Shown: piece by piece, positions 1-7,068 of the stretch
How positions within the stretch are numbered: position 1 is the first letter of the stretch
Layout of the letters: every line of letters begins with the position of its first letter
From: Russula earlei
Taxonomy: Eukaryota > Basidiomycota > Agaricomycetes > Russulales > Russulaceae
Assembly (NCBI GenBank): GCA_025769875.1
Contig: JAGFNK010001251.1
Span: 1 to 12,192, forward strand
Reading direction: 5' to 3'
DNA: 12,192 bases
Position numbers and translations under genes: made by a program
The notes under the pieces: model-generated
Database searches by the model: none
What the model was told of the DNA's origin: nothing
The model's input: only the letters and a program-made list of their open reading frames with translations

Positions 1-178
1 GTCCGCCATTCCCGTCACCTCGTTCACCGCCACCATCCTCGACTTGCCACCATCATCGCCTCGGCTCCACCTGCCCCGCCGTCCCAGCATTGCCTGCATT
101 CACCATTGTCGCCACCTCGTCTGTCCCCGCCGCCGTAGCCTCAGCCATGACATCGCCTATTGCCACTGTCCCCGTCTT
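1..178. other. C/T-rich low-complexity tract, left part
   Basis: The plus strand is very poor in G and built from GCC, TCA, ACC and GTC triplets. Read in the frame starting at base 3 it is open until the inserted LTR and gives an Ala/Ser/Thr/Val/Pro-rich peptide (for example VAAVASAMTSP-like stretches around 130-165). The same composition resumes at 1138, after the 954-bp insertion, so 1-178 and 1138 onward were probably one tract. I recognise no domain, and this composition would give similar peptides in several frames, so a real gene is not established. Confidence 0.5.
174..178. repeat. Left target-site duplication GTCTT of the solo LTR
   Basis: GTCTT immediately precedes TGTCA at 179 and is repeated exactly at 1133-1137, right after the TGACA that ends the insertion. 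Five-base duplications are usual for Ty3/Gypsy and Copia integrases. Confidence 0.75.
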
Positions 179-410
179 TGTCAAGACTCACTGTTGAACT
201 ATCCAGTTCAAGAGCGAGGGATAAGCTCGAAGACGAGTCGATAGACGTCCAAGACCGCGTGGGCAAGGAGTAGAACCCAGAGGAGCAACAAATACCAGAG
301 AGGTATTGTTACTGTGAGAGTAGAACAATCACGCAGGAAGAGCCAGGATAGTCACCAAGGGGATGGTCCTTAAAGGAGTATCCCAGGAATGGAGAGTGCC
401 GTAAACAAAT

Positions 411-430
411 GGACAGTCTGAGGACTGTCC
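411..430 (-). repeat. Perfect 8-bp hairpin near predicted RNA start of the solo LTR
   Basis: GGACAGTC at 411-418 and GACTGTCC at 423-430 are perfect inverted repeats around a 4-base loop (TGAG on plus). On the minus strand the hairpin begins about 24 bases beyond the TATATAAG box at 454-447, where an RNA polymerase II start would be expected. It would therefore fold at or near the 5' end of the transcript (R region). Confidence 0.6.
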
Positions 431-446
431 GCTACTTTATTGAGCG

Positions 447-454
447 CTTATATA
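447..454 (-). promoter_or_regulatory. TATA box of the solo LTR (minus strand)
   Basis: Minus-strand TATATAAG, followed within 15 bases by AATAAA (plus TTTATT at 437-442). This pairing is typical of a U3/R boundary and is the main argument for a minus orientation. The function is inferred. Confidence 0.45.
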
Positions 455-515
455 CTACAAGAGAGTTGCTAAATAGGGAACAAGTTAAACCTTGTTATCA
501 AGCACAATAGAGTGA

Positions 516-600
516 TGAGTAAGAAGTCGGAGGACGCTTACTGAGCATGCTCAGTCATGCTCAGTAAAGCTGCTGAGTAAGAAGCTTCTCTTGAGTAAGA
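516..600. repeat. Short repeat cluster in solo LTR: palindrome and TGAGTAAGA copies
   Basis: CTGAGCATGCTCAG at 541-554 is a perfect 14-bp palindrome, and its half CATGCTCAG is repeated at 556-564. TGAGTAAGA occurs three times, at 516-524, 574-582 and 592-600. On the inferred minus strand the cluster lies in U3, 60-150 bp upstream of the TATA box, where LTR enhancer repeats are often found. A role as binding sites is inference. Confidence 0.55.
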
Positions 601-1132
601 GCTTCCATTGTCCACGTGTTCACTGCTTTAGTACACGTGCAAGCACCTGATTCATTTCCTGTTAGTTAGTTTAGGGCCGGTCATTTGAGGACTTGTAGTT
701 TGGTTATGGAATAGTGGTTATCTTATAAGGCCCTTATATAGTTCTATTAGGGTCCTTAGAGTCGAACCCTAATACTTCTATTAAGGTCCTTAGTGTTGCC
801 TTATAGTTCGTTCTATAGTTATTAGAGTTGTCTAATAACACGTTGTAGGGCTTTTGATACTAGGTTAGTACCTATTGTAGAGTTCCTAGGGTCGTTCCCA
901 ATGGTCCTTAGGAAGCTCTAATACTGTCCTAGTTGCTAGAAGGGTTGCCTTTAAGTGGGGCTTGCTGTATGTCGATTGTGCCGAGAATCGCCGCGCAACA
1001 ATGCGCGCGCGATATTGTGGACACCTCTACTCACCCCTTTGCCCGTGTGAACAGGGTGGCATCATAGAGGCTGGGTTTCCTCCTATAAGGGAGGGTCCTT
1101 CAAGGGTCCTCCCCGGGGAATGGTTCATGACA

Positions 1133-1137
1133 GTCTT
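1133..1137. repeat. Right target-site duplication GTCTT of the solo LTR
   Basis: Exact copy of 174-178, directly after the TGACA terminus. Removing one copy and the LTR rejoins the two halves of the C/T-rich tract. Confidence 0.75.
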
Positions 1138-2072
1138 AGCCCAACCAGCTCCCATGCCCTCATGTCTCCTGCTATGGCCACTGTCTCAGCTCCATGCACA
1201 ACCACCATCTCAACCTCGCCCACCGACATTTTAAGCGCTGACCGCCACTTCAGCCCTCGCAGCCTTGTGTGCCACCCCCGCCTTCGTCTCATCCGCTCCC
1301 CGCGCCCTCAGTCGTCTCGTCGCCCTCAGTCTCGTCCGTCGCCTTATCCGTTGCCACAGTAGCCTCAGTCGTGCCAGCCGCTGACTTCACATCAGTCTCC
1401 ATCTTAGCCTCGCCCATACTCGTCAGTTCAGCCCAGTCCGTCATAGCACCAGCATCGCCAGCCGCCGCCGTCTCCACCCTGCCCTCAGCCTCAGCCTTCT
1501 CAGTCTCAGCCGCCGCCACCACGCCCCTAGCTTTGCCAGCCGTCTCCGTCGCCCCAGCTTCAGATCAGTGAACCACTGCCACCGCGCTCTTAGCCTTGCC
1601 AGCCGCCTTGGTCTCGTCAGCCGCCACCGTAGCCTCAGCCTCAGCCACCGACGTCTTAGCGCCACACGCCGCCATCTCCACCACCGTCTCACAAGCCACC
1701 ACCACCACGCCCTTGTCAGCCACCGCCGCCATTGCCCCTGCGTCGCCCTCAGTCGTCGCCTCTGCCCCGTCCACCTCCACCGTCGCACCAGCTCAGTCCG
1801 CCGCCACCTTCTCAGTCTCAGCCTCAGTCTTCTCAGTCTCAGCCGCCGCTTTAGTAGTTTCATGTGACACCAGCACTGCCACACCGTTGCAACCCCTCGC
1901 CACCAGCACCACCCCAGAAGACCAAGAAGGCCTCGGCCATGAACTTAGCCATGACATGCCACAACAGGAGCAGAAGCCGCCGCTGCAGGAGAAGCAGTTG
2001 CCGACGCCAACAGCACACTGCACGCCGCCTCCCACATTGCCTCCCCATCCATTCGCGCGCTCTCGCCCACAT

Positions 2073-2125
2073 CTGCTGCTGACACCTGCAGTGGAGACGA
2101 CCCCGCCACCACCGCCGCAAGATGA
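2073..2125 (+). repeat. Diverged direct repeat, copy A
   Basis: About 50 bases centred on CCTGCAGTGGAGACGACC match copy B at 2241-2292 with a few substitutions. In the open frame both encode ETT followed by a proline run and QD. The offset is about 165 bases, suggesting an old tandem duplication inside the C-rich tract. Confidence 0.6.
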
Positions 2126-2240
2126 CAGATCCCACCCCTGCGCAAGCCGCCCCACGCATCCTCTTTCTCGAGTCCTTGCCACCTATGTCTCTATCTACGA
2201 ACTCATGCTCACCGCCTATGCCTTCGCTCCTCGTCCACGC

Positions 2241-2292
2241 CTGCTGCCACCACCTGCAATGGAGACGACCACGCCGCCACCGCCACAAGACA
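2241..2292 (+). repeat. Diverged direct repeat, copy B
   Basis: Counterpart of 2073-2125, centred on CCTGCAATGGAGACGACC. It keeps the same reading frame as copy A. Confidence 0.6.
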
Positions 2293-2513
2293 ACACCACC
2301 ACCACGCAGCTGCCATCTTGTCACCGCTGCCCTCGTCTTCATCACCTCCGTTTCCCATCGCCCTCGCCTCTTCCATCATCGCCATCACCGATCTCCGCCT
2401 TTGCGTCTTCCACAGCACAAGCAGCCGCGACCGCCGCCTCAATTCAGACATGAAAGGCTCAAAACACTCGCATTCAGACGCTTGACCGAGGATGGTCAAA
2501 GTTTCAAGCCCCC

Positions 2514-2525
2514 GGGAGGTGTAAG
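2514..2525 (+). other. Purine tract followed by TGTAAG: possible 3' LTR junction of an older element
   Basis: GGGAGG at 2514-2519 is followed directly by TGTAAGG, the arrangement of a polypurine tract before the TG of a 3' LTR. A TATA box sits about 320 bp downstream, as in an LTR U3. I could not find a matching CTTACA-type end or a target duplication before 3354, so at most a truncated LTR remnant is suggested. Confidence 0.25.
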
Positions 2526-2839
2526 GAAGATTATGGCTGGCCTTGAAATCACATGCGAAAATGCAACACGACACGACATGAGACTGACACCTTGGCTCCC
2601 TTTCATCCCTTGCCACCTCCCTCTCGTTCCAGGCAGTCCACCGACCGCACACCACAAGCCATCTTGTGTGCGACATCAAGACCTTGATCGCATCACCCAG
2701 CCCTCGCCACCGATCACGTGCCCATGCACGCCTCGGCACACTAGACATGTTCACGTCTCAAGCCTTTCATGACCGCCTCGATCGTCTCAACCAGTCTTGA
2801 TTCACTTTCATGCCATTCATCTCTAGTACCTCTCTCCTG

Positions 2840-2848
2840 TATATAAAA
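2840..2848 (+). promoter_or_regulatory. TATA box (TATATAAAA), possible LTR or host promoter
   Basis: TATATAAAA is followed by a CCCTAG-type stretch and a C/T-rich leader with no downstream coding frame of note. It is either the U3/R boundary of the suspected LTR remnant starting near 2520 or an isolated TATA sequence. No gene can be attached to it. Confidence 0.35.
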
Positions 2849-3354
2849 ACACCCTAGCTACTCTGTAGTAGAAAGAGTTCAGAATAGGACCCCTCTTTGC
2901 AACCCACTCCTCTCTGTCTGTGAAAAACAAGAAGGATGGTCAGAATCGAGAGGCAAGAGGGGTGATGAGTGGCTGGCTGCGACTCCAATTGCACTGGAAA
3001 CAACGTTGTACACCACAACACTTGAGTCAAAAACACTATGGGGCTGCCTCAAGACAGCCCATGGGTACAACATGAGGGAAAAATAATAGATATAGACCAT
3101 GATTTTGAGTTGTGATTCATCTAATACACATGTGGAGGTGGCTTGAGTCCAGCTCCACCAATTCTCACTCAAATCTCATCAAAACAATGGGGCTGCCTAG
3201 CCCTCATTTAGGCGATTCAGGGACAATAAATTTCATATGAATTGAAGCTGTTTTGAGGGAGATATTCATCCCGCATGTTTGAGGGGGTTTCTGCGCCAAT
3301 TTGGGTGGAATTCAAGCTCTGCCAAGTGCGCTGAAAACGGCAATAAAAGGCTCA
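2849..3354. other. Intergenic DNA left of the Gypsy element
   Basis: I see no recognisable gene here. The stretch holds a diverged direct repeat of AAAACA..ATGGGGCTGCCT (3029-3049 with two extra bases, 3181-3198), a small GGCTG/CAGCC inverted repeat at about 3041-3060, and ACAACGTTGT, a 10-bp palindrome near 3000. It is the pre-insertion flank of the Gypsy element and should be contiguous with 10757 onward in an allele lacking it. Confidence 0.5.
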
Positions 3355-3359
3355 GAATA
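3355..3359. repeat. Left target-site duplication GAATA of the Gypsy element
   Basis: GAATA precedes the TGTCAC of the 5' LTR and is repeated exactly at 10752-10756 after the 3' LTR. The match shows that the two LTRs belong to one integration event and that no inter-element recombination has replaced either flank. Confidence 0.93.
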
Positions 3360-3544
3360 TGTCACAAGAACCGGCTCTTCGGACCGGACCGGCAACCGGA
3401 CAAGCCTACCCGGACAGACCTCACGATTCCCGCGCGTTTTAATGACTCATCTAACCTCGCATGTACCAGCACCTTCCAGCGTGCTCTAGTCTCAATTGCC
3501 TCATTGTTACCTTGTGTCTACTATTTGATATAGGATACACTGTC

Positions 3545-3552
3545 TATATAAA
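3545..3552 (+). promoter_or_regulatory. TATA box of the 5' LTR promoter
   Basis: TATATAAA, conserved at 10445-10452 in the 3' LTR. It lies about 34 bases before the AAGCTTGTTCT block, so that block falls where transcription should start. Confidence 0.75.
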
Positions 3553-3566
3553 CCTGTTTGTAACGT

Positions 3567-3589
3567 AGAACAAGCCCTAAGCTTGTTCT
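3567..3589 (+). repeat. Hairpin at predicted transcript start; R-side self-primer
   Basis: AGAACAAGC (3567-3575) and GCTTGTTCT (3581-3589) are perfect 9-bp inverted repeats around the loop CCTAA. The 3' arm with two preceding bases, AAGCTTGTTCT (3579-3589), is exactly complementary to the primer site at 3856-3866. If RNA starts near 3579, the first 11 bases can anneal to the primer site, as in Tf1. In the 3' LTR the left arm is altered (AGAATAAGC) but the 11-base block is intact. Confidence 0.7.
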
Positions 3590-3855
3590 CCTGTGAAATA
3601 TCACTGGATTTCGAACTTCAGGACTTGTAGGCTTGCAAGACAACAAGCACTTTGTCTGAAACTCTTCCTGCTCATAAGCCTTCTCAACGCGAAGACTTAT
3701 TCGCAGTTTCCCTTCTCCGCGGAACATATTTGCCTCGGCAATATTGTCTCCGAGATCCCCAAAATTCGCGAAGACTTAGTGTCTCGCTCGACTCGCTGTG
3801 CTCGTCTCGTGCATGAACCGATTTGTCAACGACACCGCCCCCAGTCGGTGACATT

Positions 3856-3866
3856 AGAACAAGCTT
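3856..3866 (+). promoter_or_regulatory. Primer binding site, self-priming type
   Basis: AGAACAAGCTT lies two bases after the 5' LTR and is the exact reverse complement of 3579-3589 in the LTR. No TGG-starting tRNA 3'-end complement occurs at this position. Tf1 of fission yeast uses an 11-base complement between the mRNA 5' end and the primer site. Length and position here are the same type, so self-priming is the best reading. An 11-base match by chance at exactly both expected positions is unlikely. Confidence 0.75.
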
Positions 3867-3933
3867 CTCCTCGAACCCTTGACCCCGAACGCGTACACAC
3901 GCATCCACCCCTGAATATAACGATTTCTTAAAG

Positions 3934-5553
3934 ATGACCTCAATGGCCAGAGACTGGAGATACAAAGGCCAAGGAAAGCCTTCTGAACAAGGACTGGCAA
4001 AGCTCAGACTTCCATTCGCAATAACCCTGGATGCCGACATTGCTCTAGTTCCAGAGCAATTTAGAAAGAATACCCTATTCTTACGACTTGGGACAGATTC
4101 CACTCCATGGACCGGGTTCTTCGCACCCTACAAACAAGCAAAGGTAGCCCTCGCAACACTCTACGGAGTGTGGTTTGAAATCGAACAACGCGAAGACTAC
4201 TTCGCGGCCGTACGCGTCGCACGCCCGATTTTCGAACTGACATTTGATCCTCTTCCAGGACTGGACATGGACGCACTGGTTGCCTCAGGAACACCAGTAC
4301 CACATTCTTCTCGAGCAACGACCCCAGCACCTGAAGAAGCGATGGAACAAGAACCCCCCACGACAACTCAAGTCCACATTACCGATGATGAACCAGAAGC
4401 ACCCATCCCTCCGCAACTCGCGTCATCTGGTACGACGCGAGCCTTTCCCCGACCCAGTCAATTCCAAGGCTTCGGAGGACGCGGAAGACGACCTCCGAGC
4501 CCCGATCCCGACGACTACGACACATGCGCCAACTATGGCCGCGATGGATGCTCCTCCGACAATGGAAAGCTCGAAGGCATTCCCCCGAAGGCCTTCAATG
4601 GCAACAGGGCCCGCACCCACATCTTCCTGACTGCTTTCCATAGGTTTATGACCCTGAACCACGACAGCAAAATCGCGCGCGACCCCATCAAGAAGTGCGC
4701 GTACTTCCTGTCACTTCTTGAAGGACCGGACGTCGAAGGATGGGTCGAAACCATGGATGAATGGCTGCAAGAAATTATTGACGACCCTGAAGAACTCCCC
4801 TTTGGCCTCAATCCCTGGCAAGCCATGCAACAGAAATTCAAACACGCATTCGTCGACTACGCCGAACGTGAACACGCGCAAGACCAACTCCGAGAACTGA
4901 AGATGAAAGACAACAATCTTGATGGCTACATTTCAGCCTTCCAAGTCCTTGCTAAGCGTGCAGGACTCTTCACAAACAACCCAACCGTTATGCGTCTGTT
5001 TGCGTGCGGCCTCCCCAAGCCACTGGTTGAAGTCTGCATCAATTTTGAAGATCCGACCTCCTTCAACGATTGGATCAGCGCTGCGCAAAAGCAACACCGC
5101 GTCTGGATGCGCCGACGAGCAGTCCTAACCGACCATGCAAACACACACAACAGGAATACTAGCTCAAGCACCAACCGTCCTTGGGCCCGCCTTTCGAATT
5201 GGGGCACACGCGGCAATACCAGCAACAATGCCACCGCGCCGCGCGCACGCCTACCACCACATGACCCAAATGCGATGGACACCAGCGCGGGCGCCGCTCG
5301 CAAGGCAGTCACCGAGGCAGAAAAACAAAAACACCGAGAAGAAGGAAGGTGTTTCCACTGCTCGCTCCGAGGACACTTGGCCCGCGACTGTCCCACAAAA
5401 CCAAAACGCGAAGCAACTCGCGTACGAGCCGCAGATGTGACTACCACCACATCCAAATCCTCTGTTGTGGAGGTAATCGAAGAAAGTACGACCGACAAAC
5501 TCGCCAAAGCGGCAAAGGCGTTATCAGGTAGAGGAAAGAGAAGCCTTCATTAA
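3934..5553 (+). CDS. gag: Gag polyprotein (capsid/nucleocapsid), frameshifted at the C-terminus
   Basis: Gag forms the cytoplasmic virus-like particle and packages the element RNA. The ORF gives 539 residues from the first ATG after an 80-base leader. Residues 1-100 are a basic N-terminal region. Residues 115-215 are Pro/Ser/acidic and likely disordered. Residues about 219-392 resemble the Ty3/Gypsy capsid fold (FNG...FL.AF..F near 219-240; YFLSLLEG; WISAAQKQHR near the end). A basic Asn/Thr/Arg linker follows, and the CCHC knuckle CFHCSLRGHLARDC at 473-486 would bind RNA. The last nine codons look wrong. From about 5520 the +1 frame (frame 2) continues as a plausible acidic C-terminus to a TGA at 5603-5605, so a single-base indel probably truncated this copy. 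Apart from that, the 1.6-kb frame is undamaged, unlike pol. Confidence 0.92.
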   Translation: MTSMARDWRYKGQGKPSEQGLAKLRLPFAITLDADIALVPEQFRKNTLFLRLGTDSTPWTGFFAPYKQAKVALATLYGVWFEIEQREDYFAAVRVARPIFELTFDPLPGLDMDALVASGTPVPHSSRATTPAPEEAMEQEPPTTTQVHITDDEPEAPIPPQLASSGTTRAFPRPSQFQGFGGRGRRPPSPDPDDYDTCANYGRDGCSSDNGKLEGIPPKAFNGNRARTHIFLTAFHRFMTLNHDSKIARDPIKKCAYFLSLLEGPDVEGWVETMDEWLQEIIDDPEELPFGLNPWQAMQQKFKHAFVDYAEREHAQDQLRELKMKDNNLDGYISAFQVLAKRAGLFTNNPTVMRLFACGLPKPLVEVCINFEDPTSFNDWISAAQKQHRVWMRRRAVLTDHANTHNRNTSSSTNRPWARLSNWGTRGNTSNNATAPRARLPPHDPNAMDTSAGAARKAVTEAEKQKHREEGRCFHCSLRGHLARDCPTKPKREATRVRAADVTTTTSKSSVVEVIEESTTDKLAKAAKALSGRGKRSLH

Positions 5554-5605
5554 GGCTCTGACAGGAGATGATGAGGACAAAGAAGAGGATTTTTCGGACG
5601 CTTGA
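5522..5605 (+). pseudogene. gag: Displaced C-terminal end of Gag
   Basis: Frame 2 from 5522 reads VEEREAFIKALTGDDE and ends EEDFSDA before TGA at 5603-5605. The acidic tail and its direct abutment on the Gag frame suggest the original Gag end. The pol frame (frame 1) is open from 5575, so Gag and Pol would overlap by about 30 bases in a -1 relation. A T-run (GATTTTTC, 5588-5595) lies in the overlap, but it is not a standard slippery heptamer in this phase. Confidence 0.6.
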
Positions 5606-6160
5606 GCATTACGGCGATTGCTCGAGCTTTAGGTATCGATCCCATGTACAGATCTCAAAGAAAGTCAATATCAGTGATGACTACTATGTACATCGGATCG
5701 AACAAAGCCGAAAAGAAAGCCCTTATAGACAGTGGGGCTACTGAATGCTTCATATCTCCCAAATTAACAAAAGAATTATGCTTACAAACAAGAAAACTGG
5801 ATTCCAACCAGAAATGTCAAGAACGTCGATGGAACACTTAACCGCCTAGGAAAAATCACCCAAACGGTCCAACTAGAACTGAAACTATTGGGACAAAAAC
5901 ACATACATCAATTCTTGGTTGCAGACATAGGACAAGACGATATCATCCTCGGATACCCATTTCTAGAATCGACCAATCCAAAAATAAACTGGTCCAAAGG
6001 AACCATCAAGGGAAGAGTCATCCTCAAAGGAGACCAAGAAACCCCAACATGGATCAAAGCGTTAGTAGACTGGGAAGAAGGCGATGAACTATGGCTACAA
6101 ACCCAAATACGTAAAACGACCATAGCACAACAACTGGCAGAATCACAAATGCAGAACTGA
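5575..6160 (+). pseudogene. pol: Pol: aspartic protease segment
   Basis: The catalytic triplet is ALIDSGATECF, with the Asp codon at 5728-5730 (frame 1), typical of retropepsins, which act as dimers to cut Gag-Pol. After a frameshift near 5800 the domain continues in frame 2, with NVDGTLN near 5805-5830 and the protease C-terminal motif DIILGYPFL near 5938-5965. A linker with acidic Trp-rich sequence leads to RT. The frame-2 stop is at 6158-6160, where the coding signal passes to frame 3. Confidence 0.85.
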
Positions 6161-7068
6161 ACAAAAAACCTGGCAAGAAATAGTTCCTCACCAATACCAT
6201 CAATACGGACAAGTATTTATGGAACAAGAGTCGGAAAGGTTCCCTGGACCAAGGAAATGGGATCACGCCATTGACTTAAAATCAGACGCCCCAACAACGA
6301 TCAACTGCAGAGTGTACCCCCTATCACCAAAGGAAAAAGAAGAACAGGGAAAATTCCTTGAACAAAACCTACGACTTAAACGGATAAGAAGATCCAATTC
6401 GCCATACGCCAGTGGATTCTTCCTTATAAAGAAAAAGGATGGAAAATTTCGACCAGTGCAAGACTATAGAAACCTAAATAAATGGACAATACCCAATGTA
6501 TATCCACTACCCCTGATTCCAGAACTTATCCACGCCTTAGCAGGAAAAGAACTTTTTACCAAGTTCGATGTCAGGTGGGGCTACAACAACATTCGAATTA
6601 AAGAAGGAGACGAATGGAAAGCCTGCCTTCAAGACTAGTGACGGACTATTCGAACCCACGGTAATGTTCTTCGGCCTGACAAATTCCCCAGCCACCTTTC
6701 AAACTATGATGGACGACATCTTTCAAGAAGAACTCGCGCAAGGATGGTTAAAGATCTATATGGATGACATCATCATCGCTACACAAAATGATGAAACAGA
6801 ACACACACTCAAAGTCAACCACATACTATCTAAACTAAGACAACACGACCTCTATCTTAAACCAGAAAAATGTCAATTCCACAAGAAGAAGGTAGAATAC
6901 CTCGGAGTAATCATAGGAGAAGGAAAAATAACAATGGACCCCGTCAAAGTCAAAGGAATTAAAGACTGGCCAACCCCATCAACGCTAAAGGAAGTTAGAA
7001 GTTTCCTAGGATTTTGTAACTTTTATCGAAATTTTATACCTAACTTTTCCATAAAGCAAGACCACTAA
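6153..7068 (+). pseudogene. pol: Pol: reverse transcriptase segment
   Basis: RT copies element RNA into cDNA. Fingers and palm motifs are clear: SPYASGFFLIKKKDGKFRPV, DYRNLNKWT, motif A FDVRWGY with Asp codon at 6567-6569 (frame 3), [11 protein letters not shown], and the catalytic YMDD box at 6757-6768 (frame 1), followed by VEYLGVII and FLGFCNFYR of the connection to RNase H. All three catalytic Asp residues are present. The frame changes 3 to 1 at an apparent extra T at 6624, and again to frame 3 near 7050 in a CC/TTTT context. Confidence 0.93.

Larger units (their letters stand above)
179..1132 (-). mobile_element. Solo LTR (954 bp) of an unidentified LTR retrotransposon
   Basis: The block starts TGTCA and ends TGACA, a perfect 5-bp inverted terminus with the TG...CA ends required by retroviral-type integrases, and is flanked by perfect GTCTT duplications. 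Base composition changes sharply at both edges: outside is C/T-rich Ala/Ser coding-like DNA, inside is mixed and partly AT-rich. No long conserved ORF occurs inside, so this is best read as a solo LTR left by LTR-LTR recombination. Orientation is inferred as minus. On that strand TATATAAG lies at 454-447, AATAAA just after it, and an 8-bp hairpin at the expected RNA start, leaving U3 of about 680 bp and U5 of about 230-250 bp. It shares TGTCA ends with the Gypsy LTR downstream but no obvious sequence, so it belongs to another family. A short element with unrelated interior is the alternative. Confidence 0.72.
1138..2453 (+). other. C/T-rich Ala/Ser/Thr/Pro-coding tract, doubtful or decayed gene
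   Basis: The plus frame of 1269-2453 is open except for one TGA at 1569-1571, giving about 394 codons. The first part (to about 1860) is Ala/Ser/Val/Thr-rich with recurring VSA-type steps from GCC-TCA-GTC triplets. The second part (1900-2453) is Pro/Thr/Gln-rich with PPPPPQD motifs. Before 1269 the same composition continues in other frames, with a frame change near 1234-1270. I see no signal peptide, domain or start context that settles a gene. The open frame could be a consequence of low complexity: TAA/TAG/TGA are rare in C-rich DNA, and long open frames appear on the other strand too. It could equally be a decayed low-complexity protein gene. No function is assigned. Confidence 0.35.
3360..3853 (+). 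repeat. 5' LTR (494 bp)
   Basis: It begins TGTCAC and ends GTGACA, a perfect 6-bp inverted terminus. It starts with a CCGG-rich block (ACCGG several times in 3369-3405) and has a TATA box at 3545-3552, giving U3 of about 215 bp. R/U5 follows, with an 11-bp direct repeat GCGAAGACTTA at 3689-3699 and 3778-3788. Against the 3' LTR I count by eye about 29 substitutions and about 10 small indels, near 6 percent. Where the two differ at CpG sites, this copy more often carries TpG or CpA. Confidence 0.95.

Noticed and set aside
765..780. Minus-strand GGTTCGACTCT resembling a tRNA B box
   Set aside because: No A box or cloverleaf can be drawn around it, and it lies inside the solo LTR.
179..1132. 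Solo insertion as a DNA transposon with terminal inverted repeats
   Set aside because: The inverted match is only 5 bp with TG...CA ends, and a TATA box with AATAAA lies inside. An LTR fits better.
1289..2345. Long minus-strand frames rich in Arg, Trp, Leu or Ala/Glu
   Set aside because: They are the complement of the C-rich tract, where stops are rare in several frames, and have no domains or consistent frame.
3854..3885. tRNA-type primer site suggested by TCGAACCC after the 5' LTR
   Set aside because: The region does not start with the TGG complement of a tRNA CCA end, and the bases around TCGAACCC do not pair as a T-arm stem. The self-complement to the LTR explains the site better.
5588..5595. 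Programmed -1 frameshift site at GATTTTTC
   Set aside because: In the inferred Gag phase the run does not give a standard X-XXY-YYZ heptamer and no strong downstream pseudoknot was seen. It is kept only as a comment on the gag/pol overlap.
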